A stretch of DNA of 64,000 nucleotides from the NCBI GenBank assembly GCA_022821645.1, contig JAJEDE010000002.1, positions 102,903-166,902 on the forward strand, in the 5' to 3' direction. Each line of letters starts with the position of its first letter. Position 1 is the stretch's first letter. The notes below the pieces were generated by a model. That model was not told the DNA's origin. It saw nothing but the letters and a program-made list of their open reading frames with translations, and searched no databases. This DNA is from Chloroflexota bacterium (lineage in GTDB: Bacteria > Chloroflexota > UBA11872). The position numbers and the translations under genes are program-made. Below are positions 1 to 11,947 of this stretch, piece by piece.

Positions 1-731
1 TCGACACGTCCTCCGACGAGCCGACGTTGAAAATGCGGCCGTTTGAGTGGTCACTGAGGCCGCCATCCACCATTACAGGGTTGGTGTCGCCGATGTACGA
101 GTACGCGCGGCGCTGTTCACCGTCACCGTAGATGTGGAACGCGCGGCCCCGTAGCAGCGCGTTGATGAAGATCGCCACGACGTTGCGATACGGGTCCGCC
201 AGGTTCTGGCGCTCGCCGTAGACGTTATGCGGGCGAAAGATGGCGTAGTCAAAGCCGTGCACTGCCGACAGGTGCTCGGTGGCGGCCTCCATGGAAGCCT
301 TCATGGCGGCGTAAACGTCCTCCGGAAGGCGCGGCATTGATTCTTCAAACGGCGCCTGCTGCGCGCCGTACACGCTCATTGAACTGACCAACACCATCTT
401 GGACAGCCCGCGTTCGATGGCCGGGACCAGCGTGTTCAGATAGCCGACCACGTTGTTATCCATCGAACTGAGCGGCGTGAACTGGCTGCGCCCTTCGGTG
501 GCGTCGGCCGCGTAGTGAAAGACGACCTCGGGATCCGACGCGTCGACCAGTGCGACCGCCGCCTCGCGGTCGGCCAGATCGCACTCCACAAACTCGGCGG
601 CCGGGTTGACGTTCTCCACGTAGCCGCCGATCAGGCTGTCGGCGGCGGTGACCTCGTGGCCGTGGTCGAGCAGTCGGTCCACGGCATGGCTTCCCATAAA
701 GCCGGCCGCGCCGGTTACCAGCACGCGCATG
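1..731 (-). CDS. NAD-dependent epimerase/dehydratase (partial, C-terminus beyond window)
   Basis: An extended short-chain dehydrogenase-type sugar-nucleotide epimerase, read from an ATG at 731 and running off the left edge after about 243 codons. The N-terminus carries the NAD-binding GxxGxxG motif (GAAGFMG, residues 8-14). The catalytic Tyr-Lys pair appears as YAAMK, preceded by the VSSMS serine strand. Such enzymes act in the cytosol on UDP- or other NDP-sugars for surface glycans; the exact substrate cannot be told. It is separated from the rest of the window by a tRNA gene. Family assignment is firm, reaction is open. Confidence 0.9.
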
Positions 732-905
732 GGCTGCTTCAGCGCACTCCGATCAGCGTGGGCAGGTCAGGCATCGTGGCGCAGGGCGTCCGCCCCGCCG
801 CGGGGATTCTAGCCCAGTGCCGGAATCGGCTCGCTGGATCCGACGCTGCGTGGCAGCGCCGGCCACGGGTCTCGCCCGACGCCGCCCATTACGGATCGGC
901 CAGGG

Positions 906-978
906 AGCCCAGGGTGGGACTCGAACCCACAACCTGCGGTTTACAAAACCGCTGCTCTGCCGATTGAGCCACCTGGGC
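906..978 (-). tRNA. tRNA-Thr(UGU)
   Basis: A 73-nt cloverleaf on the minus strand. The acceptor stem GCCCAGG pairs perfectly with CCTGGGC. The anticodon arm is GCGGT-TTTGTAA-ACCGC with anticodon TGT, which reads ACA (Thr). The T arm contains GGTTCGAGTCC. The 3' CCA is not encoded (discriminator T followed by CCC), so it must be added after transcription. Confidence 0.95.
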
Positions 979-1061
979 GTGGTTCGACTACGAGGGTACT
1001 TGGGCAACCGGCACGAAGCTCGAGACGATGAAGCGGAACCGCCCGAACGAATGGCCCTGGG

Positions 1062-1610
1062 CTACGCCTGGCTGCGGATGAACGCGATGAAGTTCTGCAG
1101 TTCCTGTTCGCTCATGTTGGGGAAGGCCGGCATGCCGTTGCCGCCTTGCATGGCCTGCTCACGGATCCGCGAATCGGGCAGGTTCTCCATGGTGCGCTTT
1201 CTCAACTCCGGCCCGATTCCGCCGCTCAGGTCGGTACCGTGACAGGCGATGCAGCCCAGTGCCGTGAACTGCCGGCGGCCCTCTTCGGCGGCGCCGCTTA
1301 GCGAGGCGACGGCGACCGGCGTTTCGGTCGCGCCCGCCGCTTCCGTAGGCTCGGCGGCCGCCACGGCCGTGGGAACGGCCGTTACGGGAGTCACGGCCAC
1401 AATCGCCTCGGCCACGCGCGGCGTGGGCGACTCCACCGCTGCCGCTGGCGTCCGATCGGGCGGCATGGTGATCTGCGCCACCAAGGGGAGCCCATCCGGC
1501 TTCACAATGGCCACCGGCCGGCTTTCCCCACAGGAAGCCAAGATGCCCGCGACCACCAGAGAAACAGCCACCGCGGCAAGCAGGCGGCGGCTCGGGCTAA
1601 GGCCGGTCAT
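1062..1610 (-). CDS. Lipoprotein mono-haem cytochrome c
   Basis: A 182-residue exported class I-type cytochrome c. The N-terminus has basic residues, a hydrophobic stretch and a lipobox (LASC), so the mature protein is probably lipid-anchored outside the membrane. A Pro/Thr/Ala-rich linker leads to one haem site, CIACH, in the C-terminal ~85 residues, with a later GMPAFPNMSEQE segment that should supply the Met axial ligand. The start at 1610 was chosen over an upstream ATG at 1661 because GAGGAG lies about 10 nt before it. It probably carries electrons in a respiratory chain; the partner is unknown. Confidence 0.88.
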   Translation of the reverse strand: MTGLSPSRRLLAAVAVSLVVAGILASCGESRPVAIVKPDGLPLVAQITMPPDRTPAAAVESPTPRVAEAIVAVTPVTAVPTAVAAAEPTEAAGATETPVAVASLSGAAEEGRRQFTALGCIACHGTDLSGGIGPELRKRTMENLPDSRIREQAMQGGNGMPAFPNMSEQELQNFIAFIRSQA

Positions 1611-1713
1611 GCGGTCACGATCTCCTCGGGCGCACGCGCGCCGTCTTGTGATTGTATTCACAAAGTCCGTTCGCCGCTAATCCTCGCGGCCAGCCCTGGC
1701 AGCTTACAAATGG

Positions 1714-3711
<1,998 letters not shown>

Positions 3712-3853
3712 CGATCACCCTCGCCGGTCTATCGGGTTGGCCCGAGCGGAACTGAGGCTAGAGAGCGGCCTCACACCCGTCAACCCCGACTCCGCCGAGA
3801 CACCTGCCGGTTTCGTCACACCCATGCCCTCAAGGCGCGTCTCGAGCAGCTGC

Positions 3854-6088
3854 TCAGTCCGCAGTTATGTCAACGTATGTCGGGCTCGACCACGCCATGT
3901 GCCCGTCCAGTTGCAGCACGCGCACGTGGTAGGCGTGAACGCCGTCGGGCGGCATGGAGTCGACCCAGGACAGCTCGGCGTCCAACGGACCGCCGTCATG
4001 CGGCAGCGCTTGCAGACGCAGGTGCGCCCCCAGGCCCTTCGCCTCCACGAATAACGGACCGTCCTCAATCCCCGCCAGTGGCTGTGCCACTGTCAGCGGC
4101 TCGGCCGTGAATTCGATCACGGGATCAGTGGCGTCGGCCAATTCCAGCCACAAGCCGTCGTAGTCGCCGGCAGTCTCGCTGGTCCATGCCACGCGCTGCC
4201 CGTCGCCTCCGATCAAGCCCTCTTGCGGATGGTCGAACGCGAACGGCGAGACGTCATGGATGCGCGCCCCCTGCACGGTCAACTCACCATCCCACCGCTG
4301 CTTGCGCCCGCGCGCGATCCGCAGATTTCCGGTCCAGACCACCAGCACATGCGTTGGATCGCCCGCCGGCGTCCAGCGGTGCACCGGCTGTCCATCCCGG
4401 TAGACGGCGATTTCGATAATCGGCGCCGTGCCGCTGACCTGAACGTCAACCGGAACAGCGCCGTTCGCGGCGGCTTCGGCGCCCATGCGCGCGCCGGCGA
4501 TTTGCGTGTCGATCAGAATCCTCGCGCCAGACGTTCCATGACAGTGGCGGGAGTGCAGGCCGCTCCAAATCCCATCACGCGTGAGTGCCGACGCGCGAAT
4601 GCAGGCCAGGCCGCCGTTGACCGGCATCTCATTGGCATTGGCCCGCGTTGCCCCCGGCCGTCCCATGTGGTCGTCGCTGCCCGCCAGGAACCCCACCTTC
4701 ACGCCCGTCGCCAGCGCCTGCTGCAGGAACCACTCCGAGGTGCCGTGCGCCGAGTGCACTTCCACGACCGGTTCCAGCGTGGGGTCGATCCAGCGCAACT
4801 CCGCCCGCCTACCACCGACGTGCGGCAGCAGCATCACGTCGTCGCGTCCGCGAAATCGCGCGTAGAGCTCATCCAGGTTCAATGCGTCTTGATCGGAATC
4901 CAGTGGACGGCGGTCTTCGATCAGCCAGTGCCCCGAGCGCCAAATGTCGTCAGCTTCGGGAACCCTGCGGAATATCACGTTCCGGTCGCCGCCGACCTCG
5001 GTGTTCCCCGACCACTCGTACCCGTGAAAGCACACGAATTCGCCGTCCTGGTGGATCGCCTCAACCTCCCGCCGCAACCTCGCCCAGAACTCGTCCGTGA
5101 TCTGGAAGTCGTTGCCCTGGTGACAGGTGAAGTCCGCGCAGGCGGTGTAGCGCGCGTAGTGAAAGTAGTCGGCCGAGGGGTTGGTCCCGACCGTCTCGCC
5201 GCTTTGCCCGTGTAAGTCGCCCCACCAGCGCCGTTCGGCCGGAAGCTCGGCGCCAACCCGGATCGGGTTGCTGGTGGCTCGCAGCCCGCTGGTCTGGTCC
5301 GTGACTTCCAGGCGGACTACACTGCAGTCCTCCAGCGCCAGATTCTCGATGGGAATCACCGGTCCCGTGCCGGCTGCCGCGCCGCGCACGTCCTGGCCGT
5401 CACCAACTCCGACCTGTAGCGAGGCGCCGGGCACCTCGGTGGGATTCCCCCAGACGTCCTCGAACCGGGCATGCACCGTAAACGGCTCTCCGGCCTTCAC
5501 GTCGCTGGGGGCAATGGCCACCAGCCGAGCGGCCGGCCCGGCCACCACCGGAAACGTCAGGAAGCCGTCCAGGTCCAGGAACTCTTGCGCGCCCTTGCAA
5601 TCAACCGAGACCTGGAACTCGAAAGCCTTCACTACCGTCACCGGCGCGCGGATTCCCGGGCTGCCCCCTGACGTTTCGCCGAACGTCAACTCCAGCCGGT
5701 CGCCCGGCCACAGCCCGCCATCGTCGGTGTGAACCGTGACCGCCGGTACGAAGGGCCGTCGGTGCCCGCGCTCATTGAAGCGCGCCACCGGCCGAACCGT
5801 GCCGTCCGACACGGTCCGAACCGCCAGATAGCCCGGGGCGGCCGGATCCTCAAGCTGCGGCTCCCCCAACCCCGCCTGCGCCCGCCAGGAAACCCTTACC
5901 GCCCCTCGGTCATCCACTCCAGACGCACCGGCGGTATAGACAATCCGAAACGTCACCGGCTCACCGGCTACGCCCGGCCCGTCAATCTCAAGCCGAGCCG
6001 AACCAAGAATCCTGTCCGCGATGTGTCTAGCCACAATCTCCAGCCCCGGGCGCAGCAGAAGCTGCGAATTCTGCCTTGCCACGACCAA
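3854..6088 (-). CDS. DUF3604 (PHP-like) family protein
   Basis: A 744-residue protein. The N-terminal ~290 residues look like beta-sandwich domains (repeats of 'xAGEPFTVHARxxD' type). The middle carries the DUF3604 hallmark WWGDLHGQS followed by DYFHYAR, FTCHQGNDF, FHGYEWSG and GSDDHMGRPG, His/Asp motifs typical of PHP-type metal-dependent phosphoesterase folds. Its substrate is unknown; DUF3604 proteins are often secreted or periplasmic, but no clear signal peptide is seen here. The start at 6088 is a TTG and could lie slightly downstream. It follows the four-paralogue membrane-protein array in the same orientation (104-nt gap) and may be co-transcribed with it. Confidence 0.8.
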   Translation of the reverse strand: MVVARQNSQLLLRPGLEIVARHIADRILGSARLEIDGPGVAGEPVTFRIVYTAGASGVDDRGAVRVSWRAQAGLGEPQLEDPAAPGYLAVRTVSDGTVRPVARFNERGHRRPFVPAVTVHTDDGGLWPGDRLELTFGETSGGSPGIRAPVTVVKAFEFQVSVDCKGAQEFLDLDGFLTFPVVAGPAARLVAIAPSDVKAGEPFTVHARFEDVWGNPTEVPGASLQVGVGDGQDVRGAAAGTGPVIPIENLALEDCSVVRLEVTDQTSGLRATSNPIRVGAELPAERRWWGDLHGQSGETVGTNPSADYFHYARYTACADFTCHQGNDFQITDEFWARLRREVEAIHQDGEFVCFHGYEWSGNTEVGGDRNVIFRRVPEADDIWRSGHWLIEDRRPLDSDQDALNLDELYARFRGRDDVMLLPHVGGRRAELRWIDPTLEPVVEVHSAHGTSEWFLQQALATGVKVGFLAGSDDHMGRPGATRANANEMPVNGGLACIRASALTRDGIWSGLHSRHCHGTSGARILIDTQIAGARMGAEAAANGAVPVDVQVSGTAPIIEIAVYRDGQPVHRWTPAGDPTHVLVVWTGNLRIARGRKQRWDGELTVQGARIHDVSPFAFDHPQEGLIGGDGQRVAWTSETAGDYDGLWLELADATDPVIEFTAEPLTVAQPLAGIEDGPLFVEAKGLGAHLRLQALPHDGGPLDAELSWVDSMPPDGVHAYHVRVLQLDGHMAWSSPTYVDITAD

Positions 6089-6192
6089 TCGCAGAAGTGG
6101 GATGGCTGTTCGTTGAACCTATCAATTGAGGCGACAACTCGACCCCGAGCGGCGCTCGAACCCGACGATCGCAAGCCGTGAGCCACCTCAGG

Positions 6193-9006
6193 CTAGTCAA
6201 GCAGCCTCGCCTCAAGATCGCCCTCATAGACCTCGTAATCCACACTCCCGTCCTGAGCGACCACGATCTTCATGACCGGAATCAGTGCAACTTCCCACCA
6301 CTCACCCCTGAGGCGCACCGCCAGCGTCCACACACCCGGCTCCAGCCCGGAGCCGGATGACTCCGCAACCTCGAATTCGCCTCCATCACCCCGCACGGCC
6401 AACGTTGCCGACCGCGGGTCGAATTCGTAGAAATGTCGCGTCGTTCCCTGGCCTGGGAGAACTTGCCCCGCGAACCATTGCGCGCCGGCGTGACGGACAC
6501 CATCAGCTTCGAACCGGCTCGGAAACGCCCATTGGGAGCCATCCGTTGCTAACACCAGCCAGTCCTGCCCCTTCCACTCCTGGCGCATGTTGTCGGTAAA
6601 TGTGGCGGAAAAGGCAATGCGCCCCTCGGATTCTTCGACATCTGCCATGCCGACGCTGAACGCAGTGTTGGCGGCGTTTGCTCTGGGCTTCGACACGTCT
6701 CGCAGCGCATAAGCGGCGAGTTCGCCGTTCCACCAAATTGGCTGGCGAAACCGCTGGTCAAGCGCGGACGGCGCGAGCACGGACGATGTGATCACGAAAT
6801 CGGGACGGCTTATCCCGAGAGGCGCCGTGGGAACGCGCGTCTGCAGGTGCAGAATCGACGAGGGTTCGACGCCAAGGCGTTGGGTGTTCCACAACGTCGC
6901 TGCGGCCCTGAGGGCAGCCAGCCGTTCGACATCCTTTGGCAGGATGCTCGGTGAGAAGTAGACCGTGGACCCTGGAGGAACCGCCTCTCGCAAGGCTTCA
7001 AATGAACCTGATGTCGGCGGCGATTCCAGGTCCCGGAACGCGGGCAGGACACGGTAGAGCGCGTCGGTGCCATCGCGGATCAGCGGCTCAAAGAAGCGAC
7101 GGTCGGCCAGCCACCGCCTCGCTCGGTCCGGCAGGCCGGTCACCCACCTGTCCGTAGCGTGAACATAGTCGAAACCGCGACGTTGCAGGGCGGCAGGCTC
7201 GAGGAATCTGATTGCGTCCAGGTACTCAGGACCAGGCTCGTAGCTGTAGTGCGCAAACTGCATGTAGCCGGCAGCGTTGGCACGTCCCGTGGAGGCTGAG
7301 AGACCGGTGGGGCTCGGCGAGAGGACGCGAGCGTTGATTCCGGTATGCGTGCGAATGTAGTCAGCGACGCGTTCCGCGGGGGGCTCCCCGAGTTCGTACC
7401 GGCCGAGGAAGCTCCACAAGGCGTCGGGCGGGCCAGGCGAGGCCTGAGCGATCTGCAGCCCGCGGCTTAGCGCGTAGCCGATGTTGTGCACCGGCCGTAT
7501 GACCGTTGGCCACGCAATGAGCGCCACGGCTAGCGCACCCACCGTGTAGCGCCAGCGGGCGCGCACGGCACGCTGGCAGCGCGCCACGGCGAACAGCAGG
7601 GCCAGCAGCGCAAGGTTTCGAGCGTGCCCATCCAACCGGGTCACGTCTCTTGCCGGTTCGTATTGCAGGATGAACGCAGCGAGCAGACACGCAACGCTGC
7701 CGGCTACCAGCGTCAATACAAGGCGGTTGCGCCGGCCGAGCAACGCGGCTGCCATCGCGACCGGAATGAGCCCGACTTCCAGCACGCCGACACCGCCCGG
7801 AAGGGATGTTAAGCCTCCCACCGGTCGGCGGCTGGCTGGATCGTCAATCCACCCGAGCGTCAGTCCACTGCCGACGGAGCCGGCGAGCACGCCCGTGATC
7901 ACCCCGCCGCCGACGACGAGCAACCCCAGGGCAATCCCGGGTCCCGCGGCCGAGCGCACGATTTCCGCTCGGCTCAGGGAGCGCAGGCGCCAGCATTGCG
8001 CCAGGCGAATGGCCTCCACGACCGCCCAAAGCACCAGCACAATCAGCGTGAGGGTTTCCTCCACGAGGCCTGCAAACCCAACCAGTGCGGCCAGGGTCAG
8101 AACCGCCGGCCACGACCGACGCTTGCTGGTGACGACCCAGGTGAGCACGACGAACAGCAGGGCATATGCCAGCACGAACAGGGGCTGCCAGATGTTGGGA
8201 GGTGACACCTGGACGGGAGCGTTCCAAATCGCCTCCGGTGCTTCGAGCGATGGCCAATAGACACTCCCCAACGACGCACGCAAACCGGCCGCCGGGATGC
8301 CTGCCGGGAGCGGGACCCGAAGGAGCCCCGGGGGTTCCGTGTAGTGAACCAGCGTCCAGGCACCGGCCGTGAGCAGAAGCGGGGTGAGCGTCAAGGCCGC
8401 CATCCCACCAAGCCGTACCAGGGTCGTCGCGATCACAAGGACAAAGCTGGTCCACACGTAAGCCCCCAGCAACTCGATCATGAAGACTGGCCCCGGTCCA
8501 GCCGGAGGGCTGAGAAGCCCGACCAATAGGTCCACTCCGTAGTGGTAGTACACGGGGATTCCTGGATTCCAGGGCAGGGCCGGCGGCCAAGCTCCCGCCC
8601 GGATAACAGCAGAGAGTCCCAGGTGGATATCGGGATCGGTGATTGAGATGAGCTGGCGGCTGGCCAAGGCGATCCAGAGCAACACCAGCGCCGCGGCAAC
8701 AAAACCCACGACCGTACGCGGCGGCAGGCGCAGCTTGTCGTGCGCGCGCCAGACCAGTCCGGCGCCGAGGGTCAGAGTGATTCCCCAGGCCACCATGGCT
8801 CCGGGCAGCCCCGGGACCACATACAAGACCAAGTTCGCGATCACGCCCCAGAGCCCCAGGCCAATAACCATGCCCTGGGCCAACGCCATCCGGTCGTCGT
8901 TCTGCCCCAGGGTCACGCGCGCGACGGCAAAGCCAACGGCAGCCAGAACCACCAGCTCCAAGCCGAGCAGCAATAGGCCTGGAATCACGGATACGTTGAC
9001 CGTCAT
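6193..9006 (-). CDS. GT-C-like polytopic membrane protein, paralogue 1 of 4
   Basis: A 937-residue integral membrane protein: about 550 residues with a dozen hydrophobic segments, then a ~380-residue soluble C-terminal part. After the first membrane helices an acidic loop DPDIH (residues 124-128) is followed by PWNPG and YYHYG (153-157). A D-x-[D/E] motif in the first external loop is typical of GT-C glycosyltransferases that use polyprenyl-phosphate sugars, and the YHYG loop recalls the DUF2298 group. The C-terminal domain ends in conserved WxFP, FEFDP-like, GVWTLAVRLRG and VYEG blocks shared by all four copies. Glycosyl transfer is inference from topology; no family is proven. Starts at ATG 9006 with the shared MTV start. 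Confidence 0.72.
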   Translation of the reverse strand: MTVNVSVIPGLLLLGLELVVLAAVGFAVARVTLGQNDDRMALAQGMVIGLGLWGVIANLVLYVVPGLPGAMVAWGITLTLGAGLVWRAHDKLRLPPRTVVGFVAAALVLLWIALASRQLISITDPDIHLGLSAVIRAGAWPPALPWNPGIPVYYHYGVDLLVGLLSPPAGPGPVFMIELLGAYVWTSFVLVIATTLVRLGGMAALTLTPLLLTAGAWTLVHYTEPPGLLRVPLPAGIPAAGLRASLGSVYWPSLEAPEAIWNAPVQVSPPNIWQPLFVLAYALLFVVLTWVVTSKRRSWPAVLTLAALVGFAGLVEETLTLIVLVLWAVVEAIRLAQCWRLRSLSRAEIVRSAAGPGIALGLLVVGGGVITGVLAGSVGSGLTLGWIDDPASRRPVGGLTSLPGGVGVLEVGLIPVAMAAALLGRRNRLVLTLVAGSVACLLAAFILQYEPARDVTRLDGHARNLALLALLFAVARCQRAVRARWRYTVGALAVALIAWPTVIRPVHNIGYALSRGLQIAQASPGPPDALWSFLGRYELGEPPAERVADYIRTHTGINARVLSPSPTGLSASTGRANAAGYMQFAHYSYEPGPEYLDAIRFLEPAALQRRGFDYVHATDRWVTGLPDRARRWLADRRFFEPLIRDGTDALYRVLPAFRDLESPPTSGSFEALREAVPPGSTVYFSPSILPKDVERLAALRAAATLWNTQRLGVEPSSILHLQTRVPTAPLGISRPDFVITSSVLAPSALDQRFRQPIWWNGELAAYALRDVSKPRANAANTAFSVGMADVEESEGRIAFSATFTDNMRQEWKGQDWLVLATDGSQWAFPSRFEADGVRHAGAQWFAGQVLPGQGTTRHFYEFDPRSATLAVRGDGGEFEVAESSGSGLEPGVWTLAVRLRGEWWEVALIPVMKIVVAQDGSVDYEVYEGDLEARLLD

Positions 9007-9109
9007 TCAGTGACTCATCGACAGAGAGGTTGGAACGCCTGAGATTTGGCTGATCGCGCGGCCCGTTGCGGAAGGCCAGTCAACAACGGGGCGAGGGCCA
9101 AGGACGAAC

Positions 9110-11911
9110 TCACGGAGCCAGAACCGAGTCCAGAACTCCCGAATAGACCTCATAGGTCACCTCGCCATCCGTGGCAATGACTATTTTCATTACCGGGATA
9201 AAGGCAACCTCCCACCAATCGCCGCGCAGGCGCACAGCTAATGTCCAGATGCCGGGCCCCAGCCCTTCTCCAGAAGATTGCGCAGCTGCAAATGCACCGT
9301 CCTCGCCACGGACCAGCAGCTTCGGCGCAAGAGGATCAAACTCAAACCTGTGAGTCGTGGATTCCTGTCCCGGTATGACCTGACCAGCAAACCACTGTCT
9401 GCCCGCGTGACGCCGTCCATCATCTTCGAGCTCGCGGGGAAACGCCTAGGGGGACGTGTCCGCGGCAGCAACCAGCCAGTCCTGACCGCTCCACCGACTG
9501 GGAACCCGATCGGTGAACAAAGCCGTAAAGGCAACGCTCCCGTCCATGATTTGAACGTCAGATAGTTGAAGGCTAAATAGCGGAGCGGCCGGCGAGGTAA
9601 TGGGGATATAGTCGCCACGGGGTGTGTAGACGGCCAGTTTGTCATTTCTCCAGACGGGCTGGCGTGCGTCCGGGATTAGTGCCGACGGTGCCACCAGGCT
9701 GGAAACCACTACGAAGTCAGGCGTGGAAGAGCCCAGTGGCTCTGTTGGCATCTCTGTTAGAAGATACAGGTTGGCGTGATGCAATTGGCCTAAGAGTCGA
9801 GCATGCGCCAGGACAGAAGCAACGCGAACGCTGTCGATCGGATCTATTGCTGGCGCGAGATAGACTTTGGCAGACGCAGGCACCGTTCGGCGCAAGGCCT
9901 CAAATGACCCCGGCGAAGGCTGGACCTCAAGTTCAAGAAATGCTGGCTGGATTCGGAGGAGGCTGCTAGTTCCCAAGAGAAGCAGCGGGTCAAAAAGCTG
10001 AGGATCCGCTAGCCACTCTTGTGCCCGTTCGGGTAGATCAGCAATCCAGTCAGACGGAGCATGCACGTGCGTAAAGCCGAGACGACGAATTGCCGAGGGT
10101 TCCAAATAGCGAGTGGAGTCCAAGTATTCTGCCCCGCCCTTTGGGTGCAGATGCAAATGCCCGGGAAAGCCAGAAGCGTTGCTTCGACCTGTGGCAATTG
10201 TAATACGAGACGGTTCCGGCGAGAGAATGCGCGCGTTAGCGTCCATGTTTCTATCGATATAGGTAACCATCTGGTTAGGTATCGGTCTTCCTACTACGTA
10301 ACGACGCATGAGATTCGAGACAAACGGCTGCCCTGGCTGCGCGTTCTCTAGCTTGGGGCCGTGGGCCATCCCCAAGAGCATGCTGTGAGTGGGTGCCGCG
10401 ACAGTTGGCAATGTGACAATTGAAAGCAACCCAGCTCCTAGGACGTGGCGCCAGAGCGGACGCAGCAACACGAGACGGCCACTGATGGCGATCAGCAATG
10501 ACAGCAGAGCAAACGTTCGCGCGTGCCCATCCAGTCGGGTCACATCGCGCGCAGGCTCGTATTGCAGCATCAGCGAAGCAAGCAGAAACGCAATGCTTGC
10601 GGCCGACAGGGCCATTACAAGTTGGTCGCGTCGAGCCAGTAAACCGGCAAAAATAGCGACCACCAATGGGCCGATTCCCAGCACGCCAATCCCGCCCTGC
10701 AATGCGTCGAGTGTTGCCAGCGGTCGTCGGCTCTCGGCGTCAGGAGTCCACGACACCTCAAAATCACCCACACTTCCAAGTGAGCCTGTCAAAATGCCCG
10801 TAACCACCCCGCCGCCCGCCACCAGCAGCAACGTGGCGATCGCCGGGCCTGCGGCTGACCGAGAAACCAAATGCCAGTCGGGACTCCGCCCGAATAGGAA
10901 CTTTCGAACGCTCATAACTTCCAGGACTGCCCAAAGTGTCAGGGCCATTAGGGCAACCGTTTCCTCCATCAAGCCTACGAATCCGACGAGGGCTGAAAGC
11001 GTGAGAACTGCCCACCACGAGCCGAGCCTGCGGCTACCGGCTGAGGTCAGCACGACGAGAAACAGTGCATAGGTGAGGAGAAACTGGGGCTTCCAGATGT
11101 TTGGTGGCGACGCCTCAACCGGACGGGTCCAAGGCAGCTCAGCCGCCTCAACCGCTGGCCAGTAAATCTCCGCCAACGCGGCACGCAGGCCAGCCGCTGG
11201 CAAACCGGTAGGGACGGGAATCCGCAGAACGTCTGGTGCAGTCACGTAGCCAATTAGCGTCCAAGCACCTGATGAGAGCAGAAGTGGGGTCAATACGAGC
11301 ACACTTACCCACCCACCTCGGCGTAGCATGGTCGCTACGATTAAGGCGAGCGCAGTCCACGCATACGCCCCAAATATCTCTGTCACTAGCGCCAGATCCG
11401 GCCCGGATGGCGGAGCCAGCAGCCCGATCAGCAAGTCCGTGCCATAGTGATAGTAGAGAGGCAGCCATGGATTCCACGGCAGGGTCGGTGGCCAACTTCC
11501 GGCCCGGATAGCGGCGGCTACTTCCAGGTGAATTTCAGGATCGGGGATCGTAAGCAGTTGCCTAGCGCCTAATGAAACCCAGAACAGCACTAAGGCTATG
11601 GCGGTAAACCCAACAATCCCGGGCAACGAACACCTGAGCCTTAGCCGCCTCCGCCAGGCAAGTCCAAGTCCGATTGCAAGCACGACGGCCCAAGCTACGG
11701 CCGCACCTCCTCTACCGGGAATCAAGTACATCACAAAGTTCACAGTCAATCCCCAGAGGGCTGGACCAATCACTAGACCTTGAGCCATCGCCATCCAAAT
11801 GTCGGCCTGCCGTAAGAGGGTTCGTGAGACGACCAAGCCCAGCCCGGAGAGCGCAAAGAACTCTAGAGCCAGGAGCGCTAGCCCGGGCAAGACCTCAAGG
11901 TCAACCGTCAC
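9110..11911 (-). pseudogene. GT-C-like membrane protein, paralogue 2, interrupted by an amber codon
   Basis: Reads from GTG 11911 for 821 codons to a TAG at 9446-9448, then continues in the same frame for another 111 sense codons to TGA at 9110-9112. The full frame of 934 codons matches the 937-970 residues of its siblings. The post-TAG part is intact (AFP, HAG, QWFAGQ, FEFDP, WTLAVRLRG, VYSG). At the TAG the siblings have Trp in 'xWAFP', 'PWALP' and 'PWAIP', so a single TGG to TAG change explains it. The rest carries all array motifs, including DPEIH and YYHYG. It is either a recent nonsense mutation, a read error, or a 821-residue protein lacking the last domain. Confidence 0.8.
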
Positions 11912-11947
11912 TACGAAACCTCACCTACAGATCAAGGTGCTTCAACG

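Noticed and set aside
9446..9448. TAG as pyrrolysine codon
   Set aside because: The paralogues have Trp here, one base away, and no pyl genes are visible; nonsense mutation or read error is simpler.
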